Assembly: GCA_965247175.1 (NCBI GenBank) | Contig: OZ252006.1 | Location: forward strand, 3,968,001-4,032,000 | Length of the DNA: 64,000 bases | Direction of reading: 5' to 3' | DNA from: JANQMX01 sp965247175 | GTDB lineage: Bacteria > Pseudomonadota > Alphaproteobacteria > Kiloniellales > DSM-21159 | Shown here: piece by piece, positions 52,429-61,884 of the stretch | Position numbering within the stretch: position 1 is the first letter of the stretch | How the letters are laid out: each line of letters begins with the position of its first letter | Translations under genes and position numbers: made by a program | Notes under the pieces: generated by a model | Told to the model about the DNA's origin: nothing | The model's input: only the letters and a program-made list of their open reading frames with translations | Database searches by the model: none

Positions 52429-53357
52429 GCGAGCTCGCCGCCGGCCAACCCGAACGCAAGGGCCTGCGCGCCTGGCTGACCAGCGATACGCCCAGCTCGC
52501 GCGGGCAGGCGCGGGCGGTGCAGCTCTATCTCGGTTGGCTCGCCTTCTCGCGCAATCCGCTGGCCATGCTCGGCCTGGGCATCGTGCTGGCGCTGGTGAT
52601 CGTGGCACTCTTCGCGCCGCTCCTGGCGACCCATGACCCGCTGGCGCAGCAGCTCGACAAGCGCCTGCTGCCGCCGGGGACCGACGGCTTCCTGCTCGGC
52701 ACCGACGAGCTTGGCCGCGACATCTACAGCCGCCTGGTCTACGGCGCCGGCATTACCCTCTACATCGTCACTCTGGTCGCCATCACAGCCCCCCTGGCCG
52801 GCCTCCTGGTCGGCACGGTGGCCGGCTATCTCGGCGGCTGGGTCGACGTCGTGCTGATGCGCCTGACCGACATCTTCCTGGCCTTTCCCCGGCTCATCCT
52901 GGCGCTCGCCTTCGTCGCCGCCCTGGGGCCGGGGGTGGAGAACGCGGTCCTGGCCATCGCCATCACCTCCTGGCCACCCTATGCCCGCATCGCCCGGGCC
53001 GAAACCCTGACCATCCGCAAAAGCGACTACATCAGCGCCGTGCGGCTGCAGGGTGCTTCCAGCCTGCGCGTCATCTGGGGTCACGTGATGCCGCTCTGCG
53101 TCTCCTCGGTGATCGTGCGGGTGACCCTGGACATGGCCGGCATCATCCTGACCGCCGCGGGCCTCGGCTTCCTCGGCCTCGGCGCCCAGCCGCCGACGCC
53201 GGAGTGGGGGGCCATGATCTCCTCCGGGCGCAAGTTCCTGCTCGACCAGTGGTGGGTCGCCACCATGCCGGGCCTGGCCATCTTCATCGTCAGCCTGGGC
53301 TTCAACCTGCTGGGCGACGGCCTGCGCGACGTGCTCGACCCGAGGAGCGCCAAGTGA
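52425..53357 (+). CDS. ABC transporter permease (DppC/OppC type)
   Basis: The 310-residue protein has the OppC-type N terminus (FSRNPLAMLGLGIVLALVIVALFAP), the FLLGTDELGRDIYSRLVYG motif, six transmembrane helices and the ATPase-contact loop SAVRLQGASSLRVIWGHVMP. It pairs with the DppB-type permease. The stop overlaps the first ATPase gene as GTGA. Confidence 0.93.
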   Translation: MSELAAGQPERKGLRAWLTSDTPSSRGQARAVQLYLGWLAFSRNPLAMLGLGIVLALVIVALFAPLLATHDPLAQQLDKRLLPPGTDGFLLGTDELGRDIYSRLVYGAGITLYIVTLVAITAPLAGLLVGTVAGYLGGWVDVVLMRLTDIFLAFPRLILALAFVAALGPGVENAVLAIAITSWPPYARIARAETLTIRKSDYISAVRLQGASSLRVIWGHVMPLCVSSVIVRVTLDMAGIILTAAGLGFLGLGAQPPTPEWGAMISSGRKFLLDQWWVATMPGLAIFIVSLGFNLLGDGLRDVLDPRSAK

Positions 53358-54244
53358 CGCCGCCCGTACCCCAGACCGCGCATCATCCCGAGCCTCTGCT
53401 GACCATGGAGGACCTCTGGGTCCGCTTCCACACCCGCACCGGCATCGTCGAGGCGGTGCGCGGTATCGGGCTGTCGGTCGGGCGGGAGAAGCTCGGCATC
53501 GTCGGCGAGTCGGGCTCGGGCAAGACCATGACCGGCCGCGCCGTCCTGCGGCTCATCCGGCCGCCGGGTGAGATCACCGCCCGGCGCATGGACTTCCAGG
53601 GGGTCGATCTGCTGGCCGCCGACGAGCGGCAGATGCGGCAGATCCGCGGCGAGCGCATCTCCATGGTGATGCAGGACCCGAAGTTCTCCCTCAACCCGGT
53701 GATGACGGTCGGCCGGCAGATCGAAGAGGCCTACCGCACGCACACCAAAGCGGGCGGTCGCGAGGCGCGGGAGAAGAGCCTGGAGATGCTGGACGGGGTC
53801 AAGATCCGCGACCCGCGCCGGGTCTACGACCTCTATCCGCATGAGGTCTCCGGCGGCATGGGTCAGCGCATCATGATCGCCATGATGCTGATTCCCGACC
53901 CGGAGCTTCTGATCGCCGACGAGCCGACCTCCGCCCTCGACGTGACGGTGCAGATGCAGGTTCTGGCCATCCTCGACGACCTGGTCAGCCAGCGCGGCAT
54001 GGGCCTCATGTTCATCTCCCACGACCTCAACCTGGTGGCCTCCTTCTGCGACCGGGTGGTGATCATGTACGCCGGGCGCATCGTCGAGACCTGCCGCGCC
54101 GACCGGCTGGAGGAAGCGCAGCATCCCTATACCCGCGGCCTACTCGCCTCTCTGCCGGAGGTCGACCGGCCGGTGGCAACACTGCCCACCCTGAACCGCC
54201 AGGACTCCTGGCGTGAGGAGCCCGGCGTCGATGCCTTCCTCTGA
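53354..54244 (+). CDS. ABC transporter ATP-binding protein (DppD/OppD type)
   Basis: The 296-residue ATPase has Walker A GESGSGKTMT, signature VSGGMGQR, Walker B LLIADEPTSALD and a C-terminal oligopeptide-transport domain that lacks the full Cys cluster of DppD. GTG 53354 is chosen for the GTGA overlap with the permease stop; a longer frame is not coding. It powers import with the next gene product. Confidence 0.93.
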   Translation: MTPPVPQTAHHPEPLLTMEDLWVRFHTRTGIVEAVRGIGLSVGREKLGIVGESGSGKTMTGRAVLRLIRPPGEITARRMDFQGVDLLAADERQMRQIRGERISMVMQDPKFSLNPVMTVGRQIEEAYRTHTKAGGREAREKSLEMLDGVKIRDPRRVYDLYPHEVSGGMGQRIMIAMMLIPDPELLIADEPTSALDVTVQMQVLAILDDLVSQRGMGLMFISHDLNLVASFCDRVVIMYAGRIVETCRADRLEEAQHPYTRGLLASLPEVDRPVATLPTLNRQDSWREEPGVDAFL

Positions 54245-55037
54245 GCCGGGTGCCGCGCCGCTTATCGAGGTGGAGGGCCTCGACGTCGTCTTCGGTTTTG
54301 GCGCCCAGGCCGTGCACGCGGTGCGCGACGTCTCTTTCCAGGTCATGGCCGGGGAGACCTACGGCCTGGTCGGCGAGTCGGGCTCCGGCAAGTCGACGGT
54401 GCTGCGGGCGCTCTCCGGGCTCAATCCCGACTGGACCGGTAACCTGCGCCTGAGCGGGCTGGCTTTGGGGCGGGAGCGGGACCGCGGCTTCTACAAGCGG
54501 GTGCAGATGGTCTTTCAGGACCCTTACGGCTCGCTGCATCCCCGGCATACCGTGGACCGCGCGCTGGGCGAGCCGGCGCGCATCCACGGCCTGGACCGCG
54601 TCGACCGGCGCATCGAGCAGGTGCTGCTCGACGTCGGCCTCGGTCCGGCTTTCCGCTTCCGCTATCCCCATCAGCTCTCGGGCGGCCAGCGCCAGCGGGT
54701 GGCCGTCGCCCGCTGCCTGATGCTTGAGCCGGAGGTGCTGCTGCTCGACGAGCCGACCTCTGCCCTCGACGTCTCGGTGCAGGCGGAAATCCTCAATCTG
54801 CTCGGGCGTCTCAGGCGGGAGCACGGCCTGACCTACATCCTGGTCAGCCACAACCTCGCGGTCATCGCCCAAATGTGCGACCGCCTGGCGGTGATGAACG
54901 CTGGCCGCGTGGTCGAGGAGATGAGCGTCGCCCAACTGCGCGCCGCCGAGCCGACCCAGCCCTATACCCGGCAACTGCTTACCGCCAGCCGCGGCTACGA
55001 CCGCGCCGCCGCCGAGGCCATGGAGAGTTTCGATTAA
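54231..55037 (+). CDS. ABC transporter ATP-binding protein (DppF/OppF type)
   Basis: The 268-residue ATPase has Walker A GESGSGKSTV, signature LSGGQRQRV and Walker B LLLDEPTSALD. ATG 54231 overlaps the previous gene by 14 bases. It is the last gene of the importer operon. Confidence 0.93.
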   Translation: MPSSEPGAAPLIEVEGLDVVFGFGAQAVHAVRDVSFQVMAGETYGLVGESGSGKSTVLRALSGLNPDWTGNLRLSGLALGRERDRGFYKRVQMVFQDPYGSLHPRHTVDRALGEPARIHGLDRVDRRIEQVLLDVGLGPAFRFRYPHQLSGGQRQRVAVARCLMLEPEVLLLDEPTSALDVSVQAEILNLLGRLRREHGLTYILVSHNLAVIAQMCDRLAVMNAGRVVEEMSVAQLRAAEPTQPYTRQLLTASRGYDRAAAEAMESFD

Positions 55038-55041
55038 GCGC

Positions 55042-55221
55042 ATGAAATTCCAGTTGACAGTCTTCCCGACCGCAGAGGACATCAAGCTATGGGAAAGCCT
55101 GAGCCCTGAACAGCAGCGCGCCATCATTGCATGGGAACTCGACGAAGCGGAAAGAGGCGGCGCGGCGGAAGACGCTTCGTTGGACGACCTGATTTCGCGG
55201 GTGCGGGCCAGAAGGCGCTGA
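55042..55221 (+). CDS. Small acidic protein (59 aa)
   Basis: The frame MKFQLTVFPTAEDIKLWESL continues to a basic RVRARRR end, 59 residues. It starts 4 bases after the importer operon and has codon use like its neighbours. A helical, soluble product is likely. No family is recognised; an antitoxin-like or regulatory role would be guesswork. Confidence 0.5.
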   Translation: MKFQLTVFPTAEDIKLWESLSPEQQRAIIAWELDEAERGGAAEDASLDDLISRVRARRR

Positions 55222-55245
55222 TGTGGCGGTGCAGGAGAGCTTCGA

Positions 55246-56172
55246 CTAGGTCGGTTCTCGGCCGCCGCCGGTCAAAGCCTTCAAGCTCTCAGGGCGCAGG
55301 CGGCTGATGGCCAGGCCGGCGAAGATCAGCACCAGGCCGACCCAGGCGCTGACCCCCGGCAAGTGGCCGAGGAAGAGCCAGGACCAGAAGACGCCGAACA
55401 GCGGGATGAGGTAGGAGACCTGGCTCAGGAAGGTGACCCCGGTCTCGCGGACGAGCTGGTAGCGCAACAGGGCTGCGACGCCAGACGACACCAGGCCGAG
55501 GAAGATCATGGCTATCCAGGCTTCCGCTGAGATGCCCGTGAAGCTGGGGCGGTCGATGAGCAGAGCGATGGGGACCATGTAAAGCGCGGCCATCAGAAGA
55601 GCGGCGGCGCTGCTCGAAACCGGCTCCAGATGGCTGACCTTGCGGGTCAAAAGCGAGCTGACGGTGAAGCCGAGGGCGGCGAGCAGGATGGCCAGCTTGC
55701 CCCAAAGCCCCTGATCGACGCCCTCCAAGGCCTGATTGCCCAGGATGAAGAGAATGCCGGAGAAGCCGAGCGACATGCCGATGACCTTCGCCCGGGTGAT
55801 GCGGTCGTCGGCGGTCAGCCAATGGGCGAGCAGCAGGGCGATGAAGGGCTGCACGCCGAGCAGGATGGCCGCCAGGGCGGAGGAGATAAACTGCTGGCCC
55901 CAGGCGATCAGCAGGAAGGGCAGAGTGGCGTTGAACAGCCCGGCCAGCAGGAGCAGCAGCCAGTCGCGCCGCGCCTTGGGCAGGCCGATGCCGGTCCAGA
56001 AGGCCAGGGTGACGAGCAAGGCGGCGGAGAACACGAGGCGGGAGGCCGCCAAGGTCAGCGGCGGGAAGCCGCGCAGAGCGATCTCGACGCAGAGAAAGGC
56101 AGAGCCCCAGATCGCGCCGAGCAGAACCAGCTTGAGGCTGTCTCCAAGCGTCGGCGTGCGGATGGGCCTCAC
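55246..56172 (-). CDS. EamA/DMT-family transporter
   Basis: The 308-residue inner-membrane protein has ten predicted helices in two EamA halves (GAIWGSAFLCVEIALRGFPPL and the second half beginning near KLAILLAALGFTVSSLL). It probably exports a metabolite or amino acid. ATG 56172 overlaps the hydrolase stop as ATGA, so it is the last gene of a three-gene operon. Confidence 0.9.
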   Translation of the reverse strand: MRPIRTPTLGDSLKLVLLGAIWGSAFLCVEIALRGFPPLTLAASRLVFSAALLVTLAFWTGIGLPKARRDWLLLLLAGLFNATLPFLLIAWGQQFISSALAAILLGVQPFIALLLAHWLTADDRITRAKVIGMSLGFSGILFILGNQALEGVDQGLWGKLAILLAALGFTVSSLLTRKVSHLEPVSSSAAALLMAALYMVPIALLIDRPSFTGISAEAWIAMIFLGLVSSGVAALLRYQLVRETGVTFLSQVSYLIPLFGVFWSWLFLGHLPGVSAWVGLVLIFAGLAISRLRPESLKALTGGGREPT

Positions 56173-57305
56173 GAGCCCTCGTTCCCAGCCTGCTCCTGTG
56201 TTGCGCCCTGGATCGTCCCGGTCCGCTGGGCGAAGTTCTCGGCGGCGTAGCCATCCGCGCGCGAGGGCAGGGGCCCGTTGCGCGGTGCCGGGCTCTCGGT
56301 CCAGGCCAAAACGTCCTGGATTACGATTTCGGCCTGCAGGTCGCGCAACAGCAGGTGCCAGCCCTCGGGATAGAGGGCGGCGGTGTGCGGCGCCTCCGGC
56401 GGTAGCCGCTGCCAGAAGGTCTCCACCGGCTGGCGCGGGATGATCTCGTCCTTCTCGCCATAGAGCAGCAGCGTCGGCGTCCGCAGCCCGGGGGCCGCGG
56501 CCAGCGCCTGGTCCATCAGGCTGACGACGCCTTCAAGCGTGTCGATGCGGGTCTGCTTCAGGAAGAGGGGGTCTCGGCCGAGGTCGCGTAGCATCTCGAT
56601 GTTGTCTGAGGCCTGGCGTCCCAGGCCTTCGCCGCCCGGGCTCCAGCCGGGGAAGAGGCGCACGGCCAGCCAGAGGGCGGCCCGCTGATACCAGGGCTGG
56701 GTGCTGCGCGCCCAGACCGCCGGCGCCGAGAGAATGAGCCCGTCGACCTGCGCGCCTTCTTGGGTCACGGCGACCACGGCGACGGCACCGCCCATGGACT
56801 CGCCGAGCAGGAAGACGGGCTTGCCCGGGTGCCGCTGGCGCAGCAGGGCGATCGCCGTCGCGGCGTCCCGGGCCAAACGCGCACCGCTGGCCCAAAGGCC
56901 GGGATGGGCGCCGTCGCCGAAGCCGCGTTGATCGTAGGCGTAAAGCGCGACCCGGGCCGCGGTGAAACGGGGTGCCGGGAGCGCGAAGGCCCGCGAGTGG
57001 TCGTTCAGGCCGTGCAGGGCGAGGATGACGACCCTTGGCTCGCCCTCGGGCAGCCAACGCCGCAGCGGCAGCCGGTAGCCGTCGTCGCTGACCAGATTGA
57101 ACCTGTCCCCGGCGGGGGGCTCGATGGCTTCGGCATCGTCCGCATCCGAAACCACGGCCGGAGACGGCTGTGCTGCCGTCAGCCGCGGTGCGGTCGGGCC
57201 GGGGCCAGGGGGTAGGCTTTGGGTTGCGCAGGCCGTGAGCGCGAGCAGGAGCAGGGCGGCAAGGCCGCCGATCAGCCGCCTAGGCGTCACGTCCGCGCGA
57301 CTCAT
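56169..57305 (-). CDS. Lipoprotein alpha/beta hydrolase (monoacylglycerol-lipase-like)
   Basis: The 378-residue protein has a lipoprotein signal with lipobox LTAC (around residue 26). The hydrolase domain shows ALHGLNDHSRAF, YDQRGFGDG, nucleophile elbow GESMGG and YGEKDEIIP, with a C-terminal catalytic His in PEGWHLLLRD. It resembles Hydrolase_4/PldB enzymes that cleave lysophospholipids or monoacylglycerols at the envelope. It overlaps the ABC ATPase gene by 26 bases. Confidence 0.9.
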   Translation of the reverse strand: MSRADVTPRRLIGGLAALLLLALTACATQSLPPGPGPTAPRLTAAQPSPAVVSDADDAEAIEPPAGDRFNLVSDDGYRLPLRRWLPEGEPRVVILALHGLNDHSRAFALPAPRFTAARVALYAYDQRGFGDGAHPGLWASGARLARDAATAIALLRQRHPGKPVFLLGESMGGAVAVVAVTQEGAQVDGLILSAPAVWARSTQPWYQRAALWLAVRLFPGWSPGGEGLGRQASDNIEMLRDLGRDPLFLKQTRIDTLEGVVSLMDQALAAAPGLRTPTLLLYGEKDEIIPRQPVETFWQRLPPEAPHTAALYPEGWHLLLRDLQAEIVIQDVLAWTESPAPRNGPLPSRADGYAAENFAQRTGTIQGATQEQAGNEGS

Positions 57306-58332
57306 CGGCGCGTGCGTCTTTGGCGGATACGTCTTCGGCGGGGGCGCGGGTGAGCTGCAGGAAGATGTCCTCCAAATCCGCTTCCTCGGTACGCAGATCG
57401 ATCACGGTGAGGCCGGCTTCGCCAATCGCCGTCAAAATCTGTGCGACCGGGCTGTCCTTCACGCAGTAGTGGACCAGGAGGCTGTTGGGCGCGCTGAGTT
57501 TGACGTTGAAGGCATCCAGGGCCGGCGGCACCTCTTCCAGCGCTCGATCGACCACGATGGTCAGGTCCTTGCTGTCGAGCTGGGCTAGCAGGTTGGGCGT
57601 GGTGTCGTCGGCGATCACCCGGCCATGGTTGATGATCGCGATGCGGTCGCAGAGCTCTTCGGCTTCTTCCAGATAGTGGGTGGTCAGCAGCACCGTGGTG
57701 CCGCGGGCGTTCAGGGCCCGCACCTGCTGCCAAAGCTGCTGGCGTAGCTCGATATCGACGCCGGCCGTCGGCTCGTCGAGCACCAGCACCGGCGGGTCGT
57801 GCACCATGGCCTTGGCGACCATCAAGCGCCGACGCATGCCGCCGGAGAGGCTGCGGCTGTAGGCCTCCGCCTTGTCCGCCAGCCCGAGCGCCCGGAGGAT
57901 GCCCATGGTCTCCCGTTCTTTGGGTGGTACGCCGTAAAGCCCGGCCTGCAGCTCCAAAAGCTGGCGCGGCGTGAAGAAGGGGTCGATGTTGAGTTCCTGC
58001 GGCACCACGCCGATGGCAGCGCGGGCGGCCCGTGGCTCGCGCTCGATATCGTGGCCCCAGATCTCGGCGTGGCCGCTGGTCTTGACCACCAGCCCGGCCA
58101 GGATGTTGATCAAGGTCGACTTGCCGGCGCCGTTCGGCCCGAGGAGCCCGAAGAGGCAGCCGCGTGGCACGTCGAGGTCGACATCGATCAATGCCTGCTT
58201 TGCCGGCGACTTGCCGGCGGCGCGATAGGTCTTATTGAGGCCGCGGATATGAACCGCAGCCTCCGGACCCTCCGCTGGGGCCGTTTCGCTGGCTTGGGAT
58301 GGCGCGCGCTGCGCCGGAGAGCTATCTAGCAT
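57280..58332 (-). CDS. ABC-2-type transporter ATP-binding protein
   Basis: The 350-residue ATPase has Walker A GPNGAGKSTL, signature LSGGMRRRLM, Walker B VLVLDEPTAGVD and a switch His in LTTHYLEEAEE, with an extra C-terminal domain. It resembles ATPases of ABC-2 exporters. No permease gene follows; its partner must be elsewhere. First gene of the operon with the lipase and EamA protein. Confidence 0.9.
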   Translation of the reverse strand: MLDSSPAQRAPSQASETAPAEGPEAAVHIRGLNKTYRAAGKSPAKQALIDVDLDVPRGCLFGLLGPNGAGKSTLINILAGLVVKTSGHAEIWGHDIEREPRAARAAIGVVPQELNIDPFFTPRQLLELQAGLYGVPPKERETMGILRALGLADKAEAYSRSLSGGMRRRLMVAKAMVHDPPVLVLDEPTAGVDIELRQQLWQQVRALNARGTTVLLTTHYLEEAEELCDRIAIINHGRVIADDTTPNLLAQLDSKDLTIVVDRALEEVPPALDAFNVKLSAPNSLLVHYCVKDSPVAQILTAIGEAGLTVIDLRTEEADLEDIFLQLTRAPAEDVSAKDARADESRGRDA

Positions 58333-58509
58333 TACGCGAGCCTAAATATGCCCGGGGCCGGGGAGGGTCCAGCCCCTTTCGCGCATGGCACCTGTCGGTT
58401 GGCGTTGCAGCAGACAGCGGCACCTGTTTAACGGCCCATTGATCGTCGCGTGCGATGGGATATCATGCGCGCCGCCCAAGGGGCGCGGAAAACCGGGAGC
58501 GAGCCAGGC

Positions 58510-58683
58510 ATGGAGCCACCTGAGATCATCACCGTCGACTCGGACGTCGTCGCTTGCGACGGCGGTGGCGGCGCGCTGGGCCATCCGCGCGTTTGGCTCA
58601 ACATGGAAGGCAAGGGACAGATCGACTGCCCCTACTGCGGCCGTCGATTCATTCTCGAAGAAGAGCGGGAAGCGGCGCAGTAG
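58510..58683 (+). CDS. Zinc-finger CHCC-domain protein (57 aa)
   Basis: The 57-residue protein has the NDUFS6-like CHCC zinc finger: VACDGGGGALGHPRVWLNM and CPYCGRRFIL supply Cys, His and two Cys. Such proteins are common in alphaproteobacteria and are related to the mitochondrial complex I assembly subunit. ATG 58510 places the domain at full length; ATG 58465 is possible. Confidence 0.88.
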   Translation: MEPPEIITVDSDVVACDGGGGALGHPRVWLNMEGKGQIDCPYCGRRFILEEEREAAQ

Positions 58684-58843
58684 GCACGGGCCCTTTCTCG
58701 TCTGCTCGCCAAACCCCTTTCTACACAGACACTTCGCAAGATCGTGAGGCGGTGATCGCGCTCACAGAGGCGCCGCGCATGCGTCGCCACCTCTACTCGT
58801 GAGGGCAGGAAAGCCTGCCGCAACGAGACAGAGGAGACATCCG

Positions 58844-58972
58844 ATGAAAGACCAACACAGCACGGCCAAATCCGACCGCATCGACGCCTTGATGCCTGTG
58901 CTCGGCACCCTTTTCACCGGCCTTGCCTTCGTCGTCACGGCGATCGCTGCCCAGCCGGGCATGATGTCCTAG
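58844..58972 (+). CDS. Mini membrane protein (42 aa)
   Basis: The frame has a good GAGGAG site 6 bases upstream of the ATG. The product has a charged N terminus (KDQHSTAKSDRIDALM) and one hydrophobic helix (VLGTLFTGLAFVVTAIAA). It is too short for confident family assignment; it may be a small membrane-stress or accessory peptide. Confidence 0.55.
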   Translation: MKDQHSTAKSDRIDALMPVLGTLFTGLAFVVTAIAAQPGMMS

Positions 58973-59093
58973 TCCCTGACAGCCAGTCATCTCCATGCGG
59001 CGCCGAGGCTCTTCCCGGCGCCGCCCACGGCGATCTCGACAGCCCGGTGCCGCTGCGGCAAGGTCCTCCCACTCTTGGGACAAGGCAGCCGCC

Positions 59094-61880
59094 ATGAAGC
59101 ACCTCTACCTCGTCGATGGCTCGGGTTACATCTTCCGTGCCTATTTCGCGATACCGCCGCGCAGCACCAAGGCCGGCGTGCCGACCAACGCGATCTTCGG
59201 CTTCACCAACATGCTCATCAAGCTGCTGCGCGACAGCCAGGCAGATGGGCTGGCGGTGATCTTCGATGCCTCCGGCACCTCGTTCCGCAACGACATCTAC
59301 GACGAATACAAGGCCAACCGGGACGAGCCGCCGGAAGACCTGGTTCCCCAGTTCGCCGGCATTCGTGAGGCCACCCTCGCCTTCAATCTGCCCTGCCTGG
59401 AGCTGCAAGGCTACGAGGCGGACGATTTGATCGCCACCTACGCCAAGCTGGCGCATGAGAAGGGCATCGAGGTCACCATCGTGTCCTCCGACAAGGACCT
59501 GATGCAGCTGGTGCGGGACGGCGTCGACATGCTCGATCCCATGAAAGACAAGGCGATTGGCCGAGCCGAGGTGATCGAGAAGTTCGGCGTGCCGCCTGAA
59601 AAGGTGATCGACGTGCAGGCTCTGGCCGGTGACTCGGTCGACAATGTTCCTGGCGTGCCCGGCATCGGCGTCAAGACGGCGGCGCAGCTGATCGAGGAGT
59701 ACGGCTCCCTCGAAGAGCTGCTGCAGCGCACCGGCGAGATCAAGCAGCCCAAGCGGCGCGAGCGCCTGACCGAGAACGCGGAGATGGCGCGGCTTTCCAA
59801 GCGCCTGGTGACCTTGGATCAGGATGCGCCGGTGGCGGAGATCGACGGCCGCGCCTCGCTTGACGAGTTCGGCCTCTTGGAGCCGGAGCCGAGCAGCCTG
59901 CGCGCCTTTCTGGAGAAGTACGAGTTTCGCTCGGTGCTCACCCGTCTTGCCGACAAGCTGGGCGAAGGCGACCTGGTGCCCGACCACCGCGAGGCCGGCA
60001 AGGAAGGAGTGCCGGAGGCGTCGGATGCGCCGGCGCAGTACAGCCTGGTGCAGGACATGGACGCGCTGAAGGCCTGGGTCGAGAAAGCCCGCGAGGCGGG
60101 CGCTTTCGCGGTGGATACCGAGACCACCAGCCTGGACGCGCAGCGGGCCGAGCTGGTCGGCGTGTCGATGTCGGTGGCGCCAAAAGAGGCCTGCTACATT
60201 CCCCTGGCCCACAAAGCGCAGGAGAGCGGCGACGAGCTGGAGCTGTCGGGCGGCGAAGCGCCGAAGCAGATCCCGATGGAAGAGGCACTGGCGCTGCTCA
60301 AGCCGCTGCTCTCCGACCCTTCGGTGCTGAAAATCGGCCAGAACCTGAAGTACGACATTGGCGTGTTGGCGCGCTACGGCGTGGAGGTAGCGCCGCTCGA
60401 CGACACCATGCTGCTGTCCTACGTGCTGGACGCTGGCCTGCACGGCCACGGGATGGACGAGTTGGCCGAGCTGCACCTCGGGCACAAGACGATCTCCTAT
60501 TCGGAAGTGGCCGGCAAGGGGAAGAGCCAGGTGACCTTCGACCGGGTGCCGCTCGACAAGGCGCTCGACTACGCCGCCGAGGACGCGGACGTGACTCTGC
60601 AGCTCCACAAGGCCCTGAAGCCGCAGCTCGTCCCGGCGGGGCTGGTGACCGTCTACGAGACCATGGAGCGGCCGCTGGTGCCGGTGCTGGCCACGATGGA
60701 GCGGACCGGCATCAAGGTCGACCGCGCCATCCTGCGGCGCCTCTCCAACGAGTTGGCCCAGCAGGCCGCCGAGCTGGAAGAGGAGATCTACAAGCTGGCC
60801 GGCCGCGCCTTCACCATCGGCAGCCCCAAGCAGCTCGGCGAGATCCTGTTCGACGAAATGGGCCTGGAGGGCGGCAAGAAAACCAAGACCGGCGCCCACG
60901 CGACCGGTGCCGACGTGCTGGAGACCTTGGCCGCCCAGGGCCACGATCTGCCGGCCAAGGTGCTCGATTGGCGGCAGATCACCAAGCTCAAGTCGACCTA
61001 TACCGACGCCCTGCAGGACCAGATCAATCCCGACACCGGTCGGGTGCATACCTCCTACAGCCAGGCCGTCGCTTCGACCGGGCGGCTGTCCTCGACCGAC
61101 CCGAACCTGCAGAACATTCCGGTACGCACGGAAGAGGGCCGCAAGATCCGCACCGCCTTCGTCGCCGAGGAGGGGATGAAGCTGGTCTCGGTCGACTACA
61201 GCCAGATTGAGCTGCGCCTGACCGCCCACATCGCAGAGGTCGACGCCCTCAAGCAGGCTTTCGCCGACGGCGAGGACATCCACGCGGTGACCGCCAGCCA
61301 GGTCTTTGACGTGCCGCTCGCTGAGATGGACCCCATGACCCGGCGCAAGGCCAAGGCCATCAACTTCGGCATCATCTACGGCATCTCGGCCTTCGGGCTT
61401 GCGAACAACTTGCGCATTCCGCAATCCGAGGCCAAGGCCTTCATCGAGGCCTATTTCGCGCGCTACCCCGGCATCAAGGACTACATGAACGCGACCAAGG
61501 CGCAGGCGCGCGAGCGCGGCTATGTGGAAACGCTGTTCGGCCGGCGCATCCACATTCCGGCGATCAAGGAGAAGAACCCTTCGCGCAGGGCCTTCGGTGA
61601 CCGGGCGGCGATCAACGCGCCCATCCAGGGCACCGCAGCCGACATCATCAAGCGCGCCATGATCCGGATACTGCCCGCCTTGGAGGAGGCCAAACTCTCG
61701 GCCCGTATGCTGCTGCAGGTGCACGACGAACTCTTGTTCGAGGTGCCGGAAGCCGAGGTCGAGAAGACCATTCCCGTCGTGCGGGAGGTGATGGAGAACG
61801 CCAACCTTCCTGCCGTTCAGCTCTCGGTGCCGCTGGTCGCCGACGCCGGTGTCGGCGACAACTGGGACGAGGCGCACTGA
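59094..61880 (+). CDS. polA: DNA polymerase I
   Basis: The 928-residue enzyme fills gaps and removes RNA primers. Domains: 5' nuclease (1-290; FRAYFAIPP, EADDLIA, SSDKDLMQLV), 3'-5' exonuclease (about 340-540; DTETTSLD, NLKYDIGVL, YAAEDADVT, all acidic residues present) and polymerase (about 580-928; DYSQIELR, RRKAKAINFGIIYGIS, VHDELLFE). ATG 59094 is chosen since it starts the family N terminus MKHLYLVDGSGYIF; the longer frame adds Arg-rich non-conserved sequence. Confidence 0.98.
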   Translation: MKHLYLVDGSGYIFRAYFAIPPRSTKAGVPTNAIFGFTNMLIKLLRDSQADGLAVIFDASGTSFRNDIYDEYKANRDEPPEDLVPQFAGIREATLAFNLPCLELQGYEADDLIATYAKLAHEKGIEVTIVSSDKDLMQLVRDGVDMLDPMKDKAIGRAEVIEKFGVPPEKVIDVQALAGDSVDNVPGVPGIGVKTAAQLIEEYGSLEELLQRTGEIKQPKRRERLTENAEMARLSKRLVTLDQDAPVAEIDGRASLDEFGLLEPEPSSLRAFLEKYEFRSVLTRLADKLGEGDLVPDHREAGKEGVPEASDAPAQYSLVQDMDALKAWVEKAREAGAFAVDTETTSLDAQRAELVGVSMSVAPKEACYIPLAHKAQESGDELELSGGEAPKQIPMEEALALLKPLLSDPSVLKIGQNLKYDIGVLARYGVEVAPLDDTMLLSYVLDAGLHGHGMDELAELHLGHKTISYSEVAGKGKSQVTFDRVPLDKALDYAAEDADVTLQLHKALKPQLVPAGLVTVYETMERPLVPVLATMERTGIKVDRAILRRLSNELAQQAAELEEEIYKLAGRAFTIGSPKQLGEILFDEMGLEGGKKTKTGAHATGADVLETLAAQGHDLPAKVLDWRQITKLKSTYTDALQDQINPDTGRVHTSYSQAVASTGRLSSTDPNLQNIPVRTEEGRKIRTAFVAEEGMKLVSVDYSQIELRLTAHIAEVDALKQAFADGEDIHAVTASQVFDVPLAEMDPMTRRKAKAINFGIIYGISAFGLANNLRIPQSEAKAFIEAYFARYPGIKDYMNATKAQARERGYVETLFGRRIHIPAIKEKNPSRRAFGDRAAINAPIQGTAADIIKRAMIRILPALEEAKLSARMLLQVHDELLFEVPEAEVEKTIPVVREVMENANLPAVQLSVPLVADAGVGDNWDEAH

Positions 61881-61884
61881 CCGC

